Assembly (NCBI GenBank): GCA_965209045.1
Contig: CBDBPW010000001.1
Location: forward strand, 310,001 to 374,000
Direction: 5' to 3'
Length of the DNA: 64,000 nt
Origin: JAJEFO01 sp965209045
GTDB taxonomy: Bacteria; Pseudomonadota; Alphaproteobacteria; Rhodobacterales; Rhodobacteraceae
The position numbers were made by a program, and so were the translations under genes. The notes under the pieces were generated by a model. That model did not search any database and was not told where the DNA came from. It saw only the letters and a program-made list of their open reading frames with translations. Positions 52,897 through 62,723 of the stretch are shown piece after piece; the first letter of the stretch is position 1; each line of letters starts with the position of its first letter.

Positions 52897-53435
52897 ACGG
52901 CACCGACGAATCCCGGGAGTTCGTGCCGGTTCGCATCGCGGTGCTGACCGTCAGCGACACGCGAAGCCGCATGGACGACCGTTCGGGGGACTTGCTCGCC
53001 GGGCGGATCAAGGATGCGGGCCACGAGCTCGCGGCACGTGAAATCGTGACGGACGATCGTTCACGCATTGCGGCACTGCTGCGAGACTGGAGCTTGCGTG
53101 ACGACATCGACGTGATCCTCTCGACCGGCGGCACCGGGCTGACGGGACGCGACGTGACGGTCGAGGCGCACAGGGACGTCTACGACAAGGAAGTCGATGC
53201 CTTCGGAACTGTCTTCACGCAGGTCTCGATGAAGAAGATCGGCACGTCAGCGGTCCAGAGCCGCGCCTGCGGCGGCGTGGCGAACGGAACCTACCTGTTT
53301 GCGCTCCCGGGCAGCCCCGGCGCCTGCAAGGACGCGTGGGACGAGATTCTCGCCTTCCAGTTCGACAATCGCCACCGACCCTGCAATTTCGTGGAGATCA
53401 TGCCGCGTCTCGCCGAGAAAACGCGACGGAAGTAG
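52893..53435 (+). CDS. moaB: Molybdopterin adenylyltransferase-type protein MoaB
   Basis: A 180-residue protein of molybdenum cofactor synthesis. The MPT-binding core includes AVLTVSDTRSRMDDRSGDLL, ILSTGGTGLTGRDVTVEA and FALPGSPGACKDAWDEIL. MoaB replaces or parallels MogA. ATG 52893 overlaps the LysE stop. Last gene of the overlapping set. Confidence 0.94.
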   Translation: MNGTDESREFVPVRIAVLTVSDTRSRMDDRSGDLLAGRIKDAGHELAAREIVTDDRSRIAALLRDWSLRDDIDVILSTGGTGLTGRDVTVEAHRDVYDKEVDAFGTVFTQVSMKKIGTSAVQSRACGGVANGTYLFALPGSPGACKDAWDEILAFQFDNRHRPCNFVEIMPRLAEKTRRK

Positions 53436-53527
53436 CGCTCGCGAACGTTTCATCTATCGAATTTTGCCAAACGCGCGATTCCGCTACATAATGCGGAGTG
53501 AAACGAATGCGCTGAACGGAAGATGCA

Positions 53528-54988
53528 TTGCGATTCCTGAGACGCTCGCTTGTCGGCCTTTTCCTCCTGTCCGTGACCCTCGGGCTGCTGGCCTATGCCG
53601 GGAACATGGTGCGGGGCGCGCTCGAGGCTCGCCTTTCGGAGGAACCTCGTCAGCGCCCGCAGAGGGAAAGGGTGTTCGCGGCAAATGTCATTGCGATCCA
53701 GCCCGAAACCATACGCCCCGTGCTGTCGACCTTTGGCGAGGTCCGTGCCCGCCGCACCCTGGCCCTGCGTGCCTCGGCGGCGGGCGAGGTCATCTGGACA
53801 TCCGAGAAAGTCGAGGAAGGCGGAGAGGTCGAGAAGGGTGATCTCCTGGTCCGCATCGACCCGGTCGAGGCTCAGTCGGCGCTCGACACGGCACGCGCAG
53901 ACCTCTCCGAGGCGGAGGCCGACCTGCGCGACGCAGAACGCCAGCGCGCGCTCGCCTCGGACGAGATCCTCGCCGCCGAAAACCAGGCACGGCTGCGCGC
54001 AAACGCCCTCGACCGCCAAAGGGACCTCCAGCAGCGCGGCGTCGGCTCCACCGCCGCCGTTGAGACCGCCGAGCTTGCGCTTTCGACCGCCAGCCAGGCC
54101 GTCCTGTCGCGCCGGCAGGCTGCGGCCAATGCCGAGGCAAGGATCGATCAGGCGAGGACGGCGCTGGAACGTCGGCGGATCGCCTTTGCGGATGCAGAGC
54201 GCAGGTTGGAGAACACCGGGATAGAGGCCGAGTTCGCAGGTGTCCTGAGCGATGTCACGGTTACCGTGGGCGGGCTGGTCTCGGCTGGCGAGACCTTGGC
54301 GCGCATCATCGACCCGACCGAACTCGAAGTCGCCTTCCGCGTCTCGACACCTCAATACACGCGCCTGCTCAACGACGGCGGGCGCTTGATCGGTGCGGAC
54401 GTCACTGCGTCGATCGACATTCTCGGCGTGGACCTCGAAGCGTCGGGCCGGATCAGCCGCGAAAGCGCGGCCGTGGGCACCGGCCAGACCGGACGGCTGC
54501 TCTTTGCGCGCCTGAACGATGCGCCGGGGTTCCGACCCGGCGACTTCGTGGGCGTCCGCATCATGGAGCCGCCGATCGCGCGTGCGGTCCGGCTGCCTGC
54601 GAGCGCGGTCGATGCTGCCGGAAGGGTGCTCGTCGTCGGAGAGGGGGAACGGCTCGAAGTCGCCGAAGTGCAGATCCTGCGCAGCGAGGGCGACGATGTC
54701 ATCGCCCGCGCGCGCGGACTTGCCGGACGCGAGATCGTCGCGGAAAGGACCCCGCTGCTCGGTGCCGGGATTCGCATCCGGCCCGTGCGTCCGGGCGAGG
54801 GTCAGCAGGCAGTTGAGGAACCGGATCTCCTGGCGCTGGATCCCGAGCGGCGTGCGAGACTTGTTGCATTCGTGGAAAACAACCAGTTCATGCCGGACGC
54901 GGCCAAGCAGCGCGTTCTGAGCGCACTCAAGAATGACATGGTCCCGGCCCAGATGGTCGAGCGCATCGAAAGCAGGATGGGGGGCTGA
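53528..54988 (+). CDS. RND efflux periplasmic adaptor subunit (membrane fusion protein)
   Basis: A 486-residue MFP with an N-terminal membrane anchor (SLVGLFLLSVTLGLLAYAGN), a lipoyl/barrel-sandwich half (LRASAAGEVIWTSEKVEEGG, KGDLLVRIDP), a long alpha hairpin of Ala/Arg/Glu heptads (about residues 120-230), and the second lipoyl half (GIEAEFAGVLSDVTVTVGGL). A C-terminal extension of about 60 residues is unusual. TTG 53528 is the start. It links the next gene's pump to an outer-membrane channel not seen here. Confidence 0.92.
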   Translation: MRFLRRSLVGLFLLSVTLGLLAYAGNMVRGALEARLSEEPRQRPQRERVFAANVIAIQPETIRPVLSTFGEVRARRTLALRASAAGEVIWTSEKVEEGGEVEKGDLLVRIDPVEAQSALDTARADLSEAEADLRDAERQRALASDEILAAENQARLRANALDRQRDLQQRGVGSTAAVETAELALSTASQAVLSRRQAAANAEARIDQARTALERRRIAFADAERRLENTGIEAEFAGVLSDVTVTVGGLVSAGETLARIIDPTELEVAFRVSTPQYTRLLNDGGRLIGADVTASIDILGVDLEASGRISRESAAVGTGQTGRLLFARLNDAPGFRPGDFVGVRIMEPPIARAVRLPASAVDAAGRVLVVGEGERLEVAEVQILRSEGDDVIARARGLAGREIVAERTPLLGAGIRIRPVRPGEGQQAVEEPDLLALDPERRARLVAFVENNQFMPDAAKQRVLSALKNDMVPAQMVERIESRMGG

Positions 54989-55176
54989 GATGCGGGGCTT
55001 CCCCACGGGAGATTGCAGCCGGCGACGATTCGGGTTTCGAGCCGGCCGCGCGGCGACCACCCGGACCGGCAGTCTTCAGCCTTGCGGCCCCGAGCCCGTG
55101 CAGCGCAACCGTGCCCCGAACCTGATCCGTTGCGCACCAAGCGGCGCCAGGCCCGTCATTGCCGGGAGTCGAAGAG

Positions 55177-58100
55177 ATGGCTCGTGATCTCGGCCAGGCC
55201 GCCGGCGGCGTTCTCTCCTACTTCACGAGGCACCGCACGGCAGCCAATCTCCTTCTCGTGGTCCTGGTGGTCTCGGGCATTTATGCCGCGCCACAGATGC
55301 GGGCACAGTTCTTTCCCGATGTCGTCGTCGACGACATCACGATCAATGTAGGCTGGGACGGCGCAGGGGCGGAAGATGTTGACGCCGCGATAGTCGAAGT
55401 CCTGCAGCCTGCGTTGCAAGCCGTGGACGGAGTGACCGAGACATCCTCGCGGTCGCGCGAAGGCCAGGCCACGATCACCCTGGAGTTCGAGCCGGGCTGG
55501 GACATGCGGCAGGCGGAGGAGGATGTCGGCACGGCCATTGATTCCGTGACCGATCTCCCCGCCGATGCCGACGATCCGAGGACGGTGCGTCGCCGTTGGG
55601 CGGATCGGGTCACCGACGTAGTCATCAAGGGACCTGTGGGCGTCGACCAGCTTGCCAACTTCGCCGACGAGTTCGTCACCCGCCTGTTTGCGGTCGGGGT
55701 TACCCGCAGCACGATTCGCGGCATCGCCGCCCCGGAAACGGTCGTCGAGGTCACGTCGCTCGACCTCATCCGTCACGATGTCACCATGCGCCAGATTGCG
55801 GACGCCATTGCGGAAGAAGCGGAGACTGATCCGGCAGGGGACGTTTCGGGCGCCGCCCGCGTGCGCACCGGCGTAGCCAAGAGATCCGCTGGCCAGATCG
55901 CGGAAATCGTCCTGCGCACGACGGAGGACGGCACGCCGCTTGCCGTGGGAGACGTGGCGCGCGTAAGGGTCGGGGACGTGGACCGAGACCGCGCCTATTT
56001 TGTCGGCCCGGATTCCGCGATCTCGATCCGCGTTGACCGTTCGGCCAACGGCGACGCGATCCGCATGCAGCGTCAGGTCGAGGAAATCGCGGCCGACATG
56101 CAGGCAACCCTGCCGACGGGGGTCGAGATCAACCTGATCCGGACTCTTGCGGAATCGATCACGGGCCGGCTGAACACCCTGCTGGACAACGGGCTCATCG
56201 GCCTGGCCCTCGTCGTTTCGCTGCTGTTCCTCTTCCTGAACACCCGCACGGCGCTTTGGGTCGCCGCCGGCATTCCGGTCGCCATGACAACGACAATCGC
56301 GATCATGTTCGCGGCCGGGCTGACCATCAACATGATCTCGCTCTTTGCGCTCATCATCACGCTTGGCATCGTGGTCGACGACGCCATCGTCGTCGGCGAG
56401 CATGCGGACTTTCGCGCGCGCCGCCTCGGCGAAAGTCCGACGATGGCTGCGGAAAGCGCGGCACGGCGCATGTTCACGCCGGTCTTTGCGGCTTCCATGA
56501 CGACGATCATCGCCTTTTTCGGACTTGTCGCAATCGGCGGACGTTTCGGCGACCTGATCCGGGACATCCCGATCACGGTGATCGTCGTGCTGGCCGCCTC
56601 CCTCGTGGAGTGCTTTCTCATACTGCCCAACCACATGCGCCACGCCCTGGCCCATACCGTGCAGGAGCACTGGTATGACTGGCCGTCACGCCAAGTGAAC
56701 AAGGGCTTTCGGCGCGTGCGGGAAGGATTGTTCCGCCCCTTCATCAAGGCCGTCATCTGGGCCAGGTATCCCGTCATCGCGCTGGCGGTCCTGACGCTGG
56801 CCAGCCAGGCCGTGCTGTTCATCTCCGGCGACGTGCCATGGCGGTTCTTCAATGCTCCTGAGCGAAACTCGGTCACCGGCAACTTCGCCATGGCGCCCGG
56901 CGCCACTCGAAACGACACGCTCGAAATGATGCGGACGCTTCAAGGGACGGTCGAGGAACTCGGCGGCAAGTACGAGGCCGAGCATGGGCTGAACCCCATC
57001 AAGTTCGCCCTGGCGGAAATTGGCGGCAACTCGGGACGCGGGCTTTCGGGAACCGAAACCAAGGAGAGCTATCAGCTGGGATCGATAGCGATCGAGCTCA
57101 TCGACGCGGATCTTCGTCCCTATTCCAGCTTCGCCTTCGTGGCCGAGCTTCAGGACGCGGTTCCGCGCCATCCGCTCCTCGAGACGGTCAGTTTTCGCGG
57201 CTGGCGGCGCGGTCCGGGCGGCGACGCGATCGACGTCGAACTCTCGGGCGCTTCCAGCGAGGTTCTCAAGGAGGCCGCAGAGGCGCTGAAGTCCCAGCTC
57301 GGCCAGTACGGCGAGATTTCCGCCCTCGAGGACAATCTCGGCTACGACAAGGAGGAGCTGCTTCTCGAACTGACGCCGCAGGGACAGGCGCTCGGCCTGA
57401 CCATCGACGCGCTGGGAGCAACGCTCCGAGCGCGACTTAACGGCATCGAGGCGGCAACGTATCCGGACGGGCCGCGTTCCGCGGCCATTCGCGTGGAACT
57501 TCCGGCCGACGAGCTGACGGCCGACTTCCTTGGGCGGCTTCTGATCCGGACCGGTCCGGCGGCTGCCGGCGAAGGCGTCTACGTGCCGCTCGCGGACATC
57601 GTGTCAGTCGAACGCCGGACCGGGTTTTCGACCATTCGCCGGGAGAACGGCATTCCGGTCGTTTCGGTCACCGGTGACCTGTCCGAGGACGACGCCGACC
57701 GTGCCCGGGAAATTTCGGAAGAGATCCAGGGCGCGGTCCTGCCGAGGATTGAGCAGGACTTCGGCATCTCGACGCACTGGTCGGGGCTGGCCGAGGACGA
57801 GCGCAATTTCCTTTCGGATGCAGGGACCGGCCTGATCCTTTGCCTGACGGGAATCTACCTCGTGCTTGCCTGGGTCTTCGCATCGTGGTTCCGGCCTCTG
57901 GTCGTGATGGCGATCATCCCCTTCGGCCTCGTCGGCGCGGTCTGGGGCCACTATCTTTGGAACGTGCCGTTTTCGATGTTCTCTGTCGTGGGCCTCATCG
58001 GCATGATCGGCATCATCATCAACGATTCCATCGTCCTGGTGACGACAGTGGACGAGTATGCAGACGAACGAGGGATTGTCGCGGCAATCGTTGACGGCGC

Positions 58101-58545
58101 ATCCGACCGGTTGAGACCCGTGTTCCTCACTACGGCCACGACCGTCCTGGGCCTGGCCCCGCTGCTCTACGAAACGTCAAAGGATGCCCAGTTCCTGAAG
58201 CCGACGGTGATCACCCTCGCCTACGGGCTCGGATTCGGGCTCGTCCTCGTCCTCCTGATCGTGCCTGCCCTCCTTGCCGTCGGGCATGACATCGGCCGCC
58301 ATGTTCGCGCGCTCCGCTACGGCTGGACCACCCCTGGCATTGGCCCTGCAATGGCAGTCGGCGCAACCGCCATCCTGGCCTTGTTTGCCGTCACGGTCGG
58401 GAGCTTCCTCGTGGCGGGCAGCCTGCCTTTCGGCCTCGATTATGCGGAATCGCTGGAGCAGGCGCTTCTGATCTACGTTGCGGGGTCTGCCGCGATCTGT
58501 TTCGTCGTCGGAGTGCTTGCCGCGTTGCTCATGCCCAGGGCGTAA
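55177..58545 (+). CDS. RND efflux permease
   Basis: A 1122-residue proton-driven RND pump with 12 membrane segments and two large periplasmic loops. TM4 carries the proton-relay Asp pair in IVVDDAIVVGEHADF; the duplicate in the second half is IIINDSIVLVTTVDEYADER. Other blocks: VDAAIVEVLQPALQAVDGVT, and near the C-terminus PVFLTTATTVLGLAPLLYE. The C-terminal 80 residues add two extra hydrophobic segments beyond the common end. ATG 55177 is preferred over TTG/ATG-type starts up to 18 bases upstream. Substrates unknown. Confidence 0.93.
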   Translation: MARDLGQAAGGVLSYFTRHRTAANLLLVVLVVSGIYAAPQMRAQFFPDVVVDDITINVGWDGAGAEDVDAAIVEVLQPALQAVDGVTETSSRSREGQATITLEFEPGWDMRQAEEDVGTAIDSVTDLPADADDPRTVRRRWADRVTDVVIKGPVGVDQLANFADEFVTRLFAVGVTRSTIRGIAAPETVVEVTSLDLIRHDVTMRQIADAIAEEAETDPAGDVSGAARVRTGVAKRSAGQIAEIVLRTTEDGTPLAVGDVARVRVGDVDRDRAYFVGPDSAISIRVDRSANGDAIRMQRQVEEIAADMQATLPTGVEINLIRTLAESITGRLNTLLDNGLIGLALVVSLLFLFLNTRTALWVAAGIPVAMTTTIAIMFAAGLTINMISLFALIITLGIVVDDAIVVGEHADFRARRLGESPTMAAESAARRMFTPVFAASMTTIIAFFGLVAIGGRFGDLIRDIPITVIVVLAASLVECFLILPNHMRHALAHTVQEHWYDWPSRQVNKGFRRVREGLFRPFIKAVIWARYPVIALAVLTLASQAVLFISGDVPWRFFNAPERNSVTGNFAMAPGATRNDTLEMMRTLQGTVEELGGKYEAEHGLNPIKFALAEIGGNSGRGLSGTETKESYQLGSIAIELIDADLRPYSSFAFVAELQDAVPRHPLLETVSFRGWRRGPGGDAIDVELSGASSEVLKEAAEALKSQLGQYGEISALEDNLGYDKEELLLELTPQGQALGLTIDALGATLRARLNGIEAATYPDGPRSAAIRVELPADELTADFLGRLLIRTGPAAAGEGVYVPLADIVSVERRTGFSTIRRENGIPVVSVTGDLSEDDADRAREISEEIQGAVLPRIEQDFGISTHWSGLAEDERNFLSDAGTGLILCLTGIYLVLAWVFASWFRPLVVMAIIPFGLVGAVWGHYLWNVPFSMFSVVGLIGMIGIIINDSIVLVTTVDEYADERGIVAAIVDGASDRLRPVFLTTATTVLGLAPLLYETSKDAQFLKPTVITLAYGLGFGLVLVLLIVPALLAVGHDIGRHVRALRYGWTTPGIGPAMAVGATAILALFAVTVGSFLVAGSLPFGLDYAESLEQALLIYVAGSAAICFVVGVLAALLMPRA

Positions 58546-58665
58546 CGCGGTCAAGGGCCGTGCCGCGTGCACCGGTCGCGCAAGTCCAGTCCCGGCTTTC
58601 GTGCAGCAAGGGGGCATCGCATGACGGCGGGAGACCGAGACCGGCAGCGAAGTCGCGAATTCCGG

Positions 58666-59436
58666 TCAATGACAGCCTGCCATTTCGATTGCGCGCCCTT
58701 CGGACAGCACGGTCATTCGCACATCTGCCCGCGAAAGCGCAAATGGACGTCCCGAAGGCGGCACCATCTCGACCTCGGCCCGCAGCTGCTCGCCTTCGCG
58801 CTGAAGGATCGGTGAGGACACCCAGACCTGCGGGTCGCCTGTCTCGACCACGACGGTTTCCTCGCTCCCCAAGCGCGGCAATGTCGTCCTTGCGACAAGG
58901 CGCAAGCCGTCCGCGATCGGAACAAGGTCGCAGCTCAGGCGGCCACCGCTTTCCGGCCTGTCCTCAAGGATGGCCGCAAGCGCGAGATCAGGGGATCCGT
59001 GGGCAGGAAGTTCCGCGCGCACCTGCAACCTTACGGGCACGCAGACTTCCTCGCATACGCCGATGTCGATTTCACCCCTGAGCCGCACCGGAGCCGAGGC
59101 GTCATGTGTCCGGACGTTCAACGGGAAGGTCACCTGGCCGATGTAGCCGATGCCTCGGATTCCACCCTGCTCAAACACCTTCGGCACGGGAAAGTGCACC
59201 CTGACCGCCGCCACGTTCGAGGATCCGGACCAGTTGAAGACGGGCGGAATGCCGGCTTCGCCCGGCACCCGCCAATAGGTCTTCCATCCCGGTGCCAGCC
59301 GGATCGTCAATCCTGCCACGTGCGTGTGCCCGTCTCTCCAGCCCGCATTCAGGTCCGCGTATGCCAGCTCGTCCGGCACCTGGGCGTGGCCGGGCGCCGC
59401 AAGGGCAAGTAGCGCTGCGCACAAGGTTCGAAGCAT
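58666..59436 (-). CDS. Exported protein with DsbD N-terminal-like domain
   Basis: A 256-residue protein with a signal peptide (MLRTLCAALLALAAPGHAQ). The immunoglobulin-like DsbD-alpha domain shows GLTIRLAPGWKTYWRVPGEA, IGYIGQVTFPLNV and the Cys pair in DIGVCEEVCVPVR (C-x3-C). It lacks the membrane and thioredoxin parts of full DsbD. Probably takes electrons from a separate CcdA/DsbD-type partner to reduce periplasmic disulfides or sulfenic acids. The long frame upstream of 59436 is antisense to yqgE. Confidence 0.85.
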   Translation of the reverse strand: MLRTLCAALLALAAPGHAQVPDELAYADLNAGWRDGHTHVAGLTIRLAPGWKTYWRVPGEAGIPPVFNWSGSSNVAAVRVHFPVPKVFEQGGIRGIGYIGQVTFPLNVRTHDASAPVRLRGEIDIGVCEEVCVPVRLQVRAELPAHGSPDLALAAILEDRPESGGRLSCDLVPIADGLRLVARTTLPRLGSEETVVVETGDPQVWVSSPILQREGEQLRAEVEMVPPSGRPFALSRADVRMTVLSEGRAIEMAGCH

Positions 59437-59551
59437 GGGTGCATTTCTAGAGCATCGCGCCCTTTGCAGAAAAGTCACATTCCAGTCATGCAGCGTGACC
59501 GTTGCCGCAATGCACTTGATGCACGATCCGGCTTGTCTCATGCTGTGAGGC

Positions 59552-60124
59552 ATGAGCGAGGACACCGCATCCAGCCTGGACGGAAAGCTCCTGGTCGCGA
59601 TGCCCGGCATGGGCGACCCCCGGTTCGAGAAGGCAGTCATTCTTCTTTGCGCACATTCCGAGGATGGCGCGATGGGCTTCATCGTGAACAAGCCGGCGCC
59701 AAATCTCCGGTTTGCGTCGCTTCTGGAACAGCTCGGAATCGAATCCGGTCCGCCCCGGCGGGACATCCACATCCACTTTGGCGGACCGGTGGAAAACGGG
59801 CGGGGCTTCGTGCTGCATTCGGGAGATTACCTGTCGGAGAACTCGACCCTTCAGGTGAATGACGTCTTTGGCATGACCCCGACGCTGGACATCCTGGAGG
59901 ACATCGCCAAGGGCAGCGGGCCTAGTTCGGCGTTTCTGGCCCTGGGGTATTCGGGCTGGGGGCCGGGGCAGCTGGAATCCGAAATCCTGTCCAATGGCTG
60001 GCTGACTTGCGACGCGTCGCTGACGATCGTTTTCGGCGAAGACAACGACACCAAGTGGGCTGATGCGCTCAAGTCTATCGGCGTGGACGCCATGCTGCTT
60101 TCGCCGGAGGCAGGGCGGGCGTAG
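59552..60124 (+). CDS. YqgE/AlgH family protein
   Basis: A 190-residue protein of the conserved YqgE/AlgH (DUF179) family. Recognisable segments: LDGKLLVAMPGMGDPRFEKAV, GAMGFIVNKPAPNLRF, HFGGPVENGRGFVLHS and FLALGYSGWGPGQLESEI. Function is not settled; AlgH was linked to alginate regulation. ATG 59552 is the natural start, divergent from the DsbD-N-like gene. Confidence 0.94.
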   Translation: MSEDTASSLDGKLLVAMPGMGDPRFEKAVILLCAHSEDGAMGFIVNKPAPNLRFASLLEQLGIESGPPRRDIHIHFGGPVENGRGFVLHSGDYLSENSTLQVNDVFGMTPTLDILEDIAKGSGPSSAFLALGYSGWGPGQLESEILSNGWLTCDASLTIVFGEDNDTKWADALKSIGVDAMLLSPEAGRA

Positions 60125-60199
60125 AGCCAACTTGCGGCAACCAGCGGTCGCGTCGGCCTGTCTGGCGCCATTGCGGCCCAGATGCGTCCCGGTCCGGAT

Positions 60200-61105
60200 T
60201 CAGCCCTGTCCGATATGTTGCATTCCTCGGGACCTGGCCAGTTCGATCTGCCGTTGCCGTTCGCGGAACCGGCCTCGATCGACGTCGCTGAACTCACCGA
60301 CGCAGCCGGGGCAGGATACGCCGGGCTCGTAGTCGGCACTCTCCCGCACGTCGCTTCCCAACGGGCGGCGGCAGGCGTGGCAAAGGCCGTAGGATCCTTC
60401 CTTCAAGCCGTGGCAGACCGATACCCTCTGGTCGAACACGAAGCACTCCCCGTGCCAGAGGCTTTCCTCTTCCGGCACCTCCTCGAGATAGCCGAGGATT
60501 CCGCCCTTGAGATGATACACTTCCTCAACGCCCTGGCTGAGCAGGTAGTTCGTGGCCTTCTCGCAGCGTATGCCGCCCGTGCAGTACATGGCGACCTTCC
60601 TGCCACCGAAGCGATGGCCGTTTGCGTCCCACCAGGCCGGAAAGTCGCGAAAGCGCGCCGTACCGGGGTCAGTGGCGCCTTCGAACGCGCCAATGCCGAC
60701 CTCGTACTCGTTTCGCGTGTCGATCACGGCGACATCTTCGCGCGTGATCAGCGAATTCCAGTCAGCAGGACGAACATAGGTGCCGGCCCTGGAAACCGGG
60801 TCGATGCCGGGCTGGCCCATCGTGACGATTTCGCGCTTCAGGCGAACCTTGAGGCGCGGAAACGGCATGGCCGTCGCGGTGCTTTCCCTCCAGTCCATGT
60901 CGTCACAGCCCGGCAGGGTGCGGACCTGCTCGATGACGGAAGCGATTCCCTCTCGAGAACCGGCGATGGTCCCATTGACGCCTTCACGTGCCAGCAGCAC
61001 GGTCCCGCGGACAGCCTGCCGCGACGCAACCTCCAGCAACAACGGCTTGAACCGCGCGGGGTCCCCGAGACACGCGAACTTGTAGAACGATGCAACAACG
61101 GTCAT
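60200..61105 (-). CDS. trhO: tRNA uridine(34) hydroxylase / rhodanese-like protein TrhO
   Basis: A 301-residue oxygen-dependent tRNA hydroxylase that makes 5-hydroxyuridine at wobble U34. The N-terminal ferredoxin-like part reads LLAREGVNGTIAGSREGI. The rhodanese domain has VIDTRNEYEVGIGAFEGA and the catalytic-loop Cys in AMYCTGGIRCEKATNYLL. The C-terminus has a Cys-rich segment (YGLCHACRRPLG ... CPGCVGE) typical of the longer family members. Convergent with yqgE. Confidence 0.94.
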   Translation of the reverse strand: MTVVASFYKFACLGDPARFKPLLLEVASRQAVRGTVLLAREGVNGTIAGSREGIASVIEQVRTLPGCDDMDWRESTATAMPFPRLKVRLKREIVTMGQPGIDPVSRAGTYVRPADWNSLITREDVAVIDTRNEYEVGIGAFEGATDPGTARFRDFPAWWDANGHRFGGRKVAMYCTGGIRCEKATNYLLSQGVEEVYHLKGGILGYLEEVPEEESLWHGECFVFDQRVSVCHGLKEGSYGLCHACRRPLGSDVRESADYEPGVSCPGCVGEFSDVDRGRFRERQRQIELARSRGMQHIGQG

Positions 61106-61697
61106 GGGAGACTACTACCCCGGCCGCCAGGCAGGCAAAAGGGCTCATCCCGAAGCGTTCCCAAGGGCTTGGCTCGGGTGCGCCGTCCGCAACGACAGCC
61201 GCACGAAACATGTTCCGCAGCCTCCACGCAAGCATCGGAAACCGGCGCCGATGTCTCGGGCGCCGATGGTGACTCTCCTGCAGCTTGCAGTTCGTACAGG
61301 AGCCGCGACCCGTCGAGTCCGTCCACTTCGCAGGGCGCTTGATCTTGAAGCCGTGACCGGAGAGTGGATGTGCATCTTGGTCCCGAGCGGGGAGAGACCC
61401 GAGACGGCGCGCTCTTCGGGCGCTGGCGGCGCCGCGACCTTGTCAATGCCGAGAATTCCGGCATCATCGCGGCACCCGATGGACCGGAGACGGATCGGCT
61501 GGCAGGACCAGATCCGGACGGAGCGGGAGGAGGCCCCGGTTGACGCGGCCGAAGCGCCCTGCCCGGCGCCGGGCCGGTCTGGCATGCGGGCGTCACCCGC
61601 GGTCAGCAAGGACGTCGCAAGTGCGTGGAATCGGCTCGTCGTCTCACGACCGTTCGGTTGCAGGCACTACGGGCCTCGGCACGCGCGAGGTAGCCGC
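61106..61697. other. Intergenic region without a supported gene
   Basis: About 590 bases between divergent trhO and the membrane-protein gene. The open frame running through it on the plus strand joins the downstream gene but has Arg/Pro/Ala-rich, unconserved-looking sequence. Promoters for both directions probably lie here. Confidence 0.4.
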
Positions 61698-62492
61698 ATG
61701 GACGGATTTGTCAGCGAAATTGGTGACTATCTGCAGAACCTGAACTGGACGAATTCCCGGGCAAGCTCTCAAGCGAATGTCCTTTGGTTGCTGTTGCTGC
61801 TCATCGTCGGCGCAGCCAAGAACTACTGGGGCTTCTTCCTGCACAAGGCCGTGATCATGCTGATCGGAGGCGTGATTGGAGCCGCGCTCGGGTTTGGCGT
61901 GGGCGAGAGCTCGGGATGGCCTGCCGGACTCAGCGTCCTGTTCGCGATGGCTGCAGGCTGCGCTGCCGGCTGGCTGGCCTGGATCCTCAAGCTGGCCATG
62001 GTGTTCCTGATTGGCGCCTGCCTGGGCGGCCTCGTCGCAATCCTGGAGACTCACCAGTTGAGCTTGGCGTTGCTCGGGGCGGCAGTCGGCGGTGTCGGCT
62101 TTGTCAGCCTGTACAGACCCTTCATCGTCTTGCTGACCGTGGCGGCCGGTTCCGTAACGCTCACCTACGTCACGCTCAACTTGTCACTGGCCGCGTCTGG
62201 AGGGTTGAGTGCATTGCAGAACAGCCACTACGGGAGCTGGTGGCGGTATGTCAGCCGCATGTACGATCTGGTATCGCAACTAGGTCTTGAGGGGTTGATG
62301 CGGCATGCGGCGGCCGACGCGGCAGTGTTCGCGTTCTTTGCCGCGACCGGGATCTTCTGGCAATTCCGAAACTCCGCGGTGATCGGGGAGCCACGTGCCG
62401 CGAAGGTAAGGCGCTACCGGCTTGCCATCAGGACACCACCTCCGGATGGCGGGTCACGAGAGCAGGAAGCCAGGCGACCCCCCCAAGACTGA
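61698..62492 (+). CDS. Multi-pass inner-membrane protein of unknown function
   Basis: A 264-residue protein with about seven membrane segments, many glycine-rich (VIMLIGGVIGAALGFGVG; LSVLFAMAAGCAAGWLAWIL; LALLGAAVGGVGFVSLYRPF). The layout resembles DUF4203/TMEM198-like glycine-zipper membrane proteins, but I cannot assign a family firmly. The hydrophilic C-terminal 30 residues are basic and Pro-rich. ATG 61698 begins the conserved-looking part; the longer frame upstream does not look coding. Confidence 0.65.
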   Translation: MDGFVSEIGDYLQNLNWTNSRASSQANVLWLLLLLIVGAAKNYWGFFLHKAVIMLIGGVIGAALGFGVGESSGWPAGLSVLFAMAAGCAAGWLAWILKLAMVFLIGACLGGLVAILETHQLSLALLGAAVGGVGFVSLYRPFIVLLTVAAGSVTLTYVTLNLSLAASGGLSALQNSHYGSWWRYVSRMYDLVSQLGLEGLMRHAAADAAVFAFFAATGIFWQFRNSAVIGEPRAAKVRRYRLAIRTPPPDGGSREQEARRPPQD

Positions 62493-62723
62493 TCAAGCGC
62501 CGCCAGCGTCCGCAGCAGTCGCGATGCTGGCAGGCGAGAGGCCGCGTGATCGACAGGGCCAGGGCGGACTTGCGTCCGAACCCGCAAGGATGTGCACTTG
62601 CGTATCGGGGCACGGAGCCAACGCGACCTGGCGTGCTTCAGGGTTGCCATTGATGGCGGAGACGCGCCGGACTTGATCGACTCATCGTGTGCCGCAATGC
62701 TACAGGTCAAAGTGGAGGCTGCC

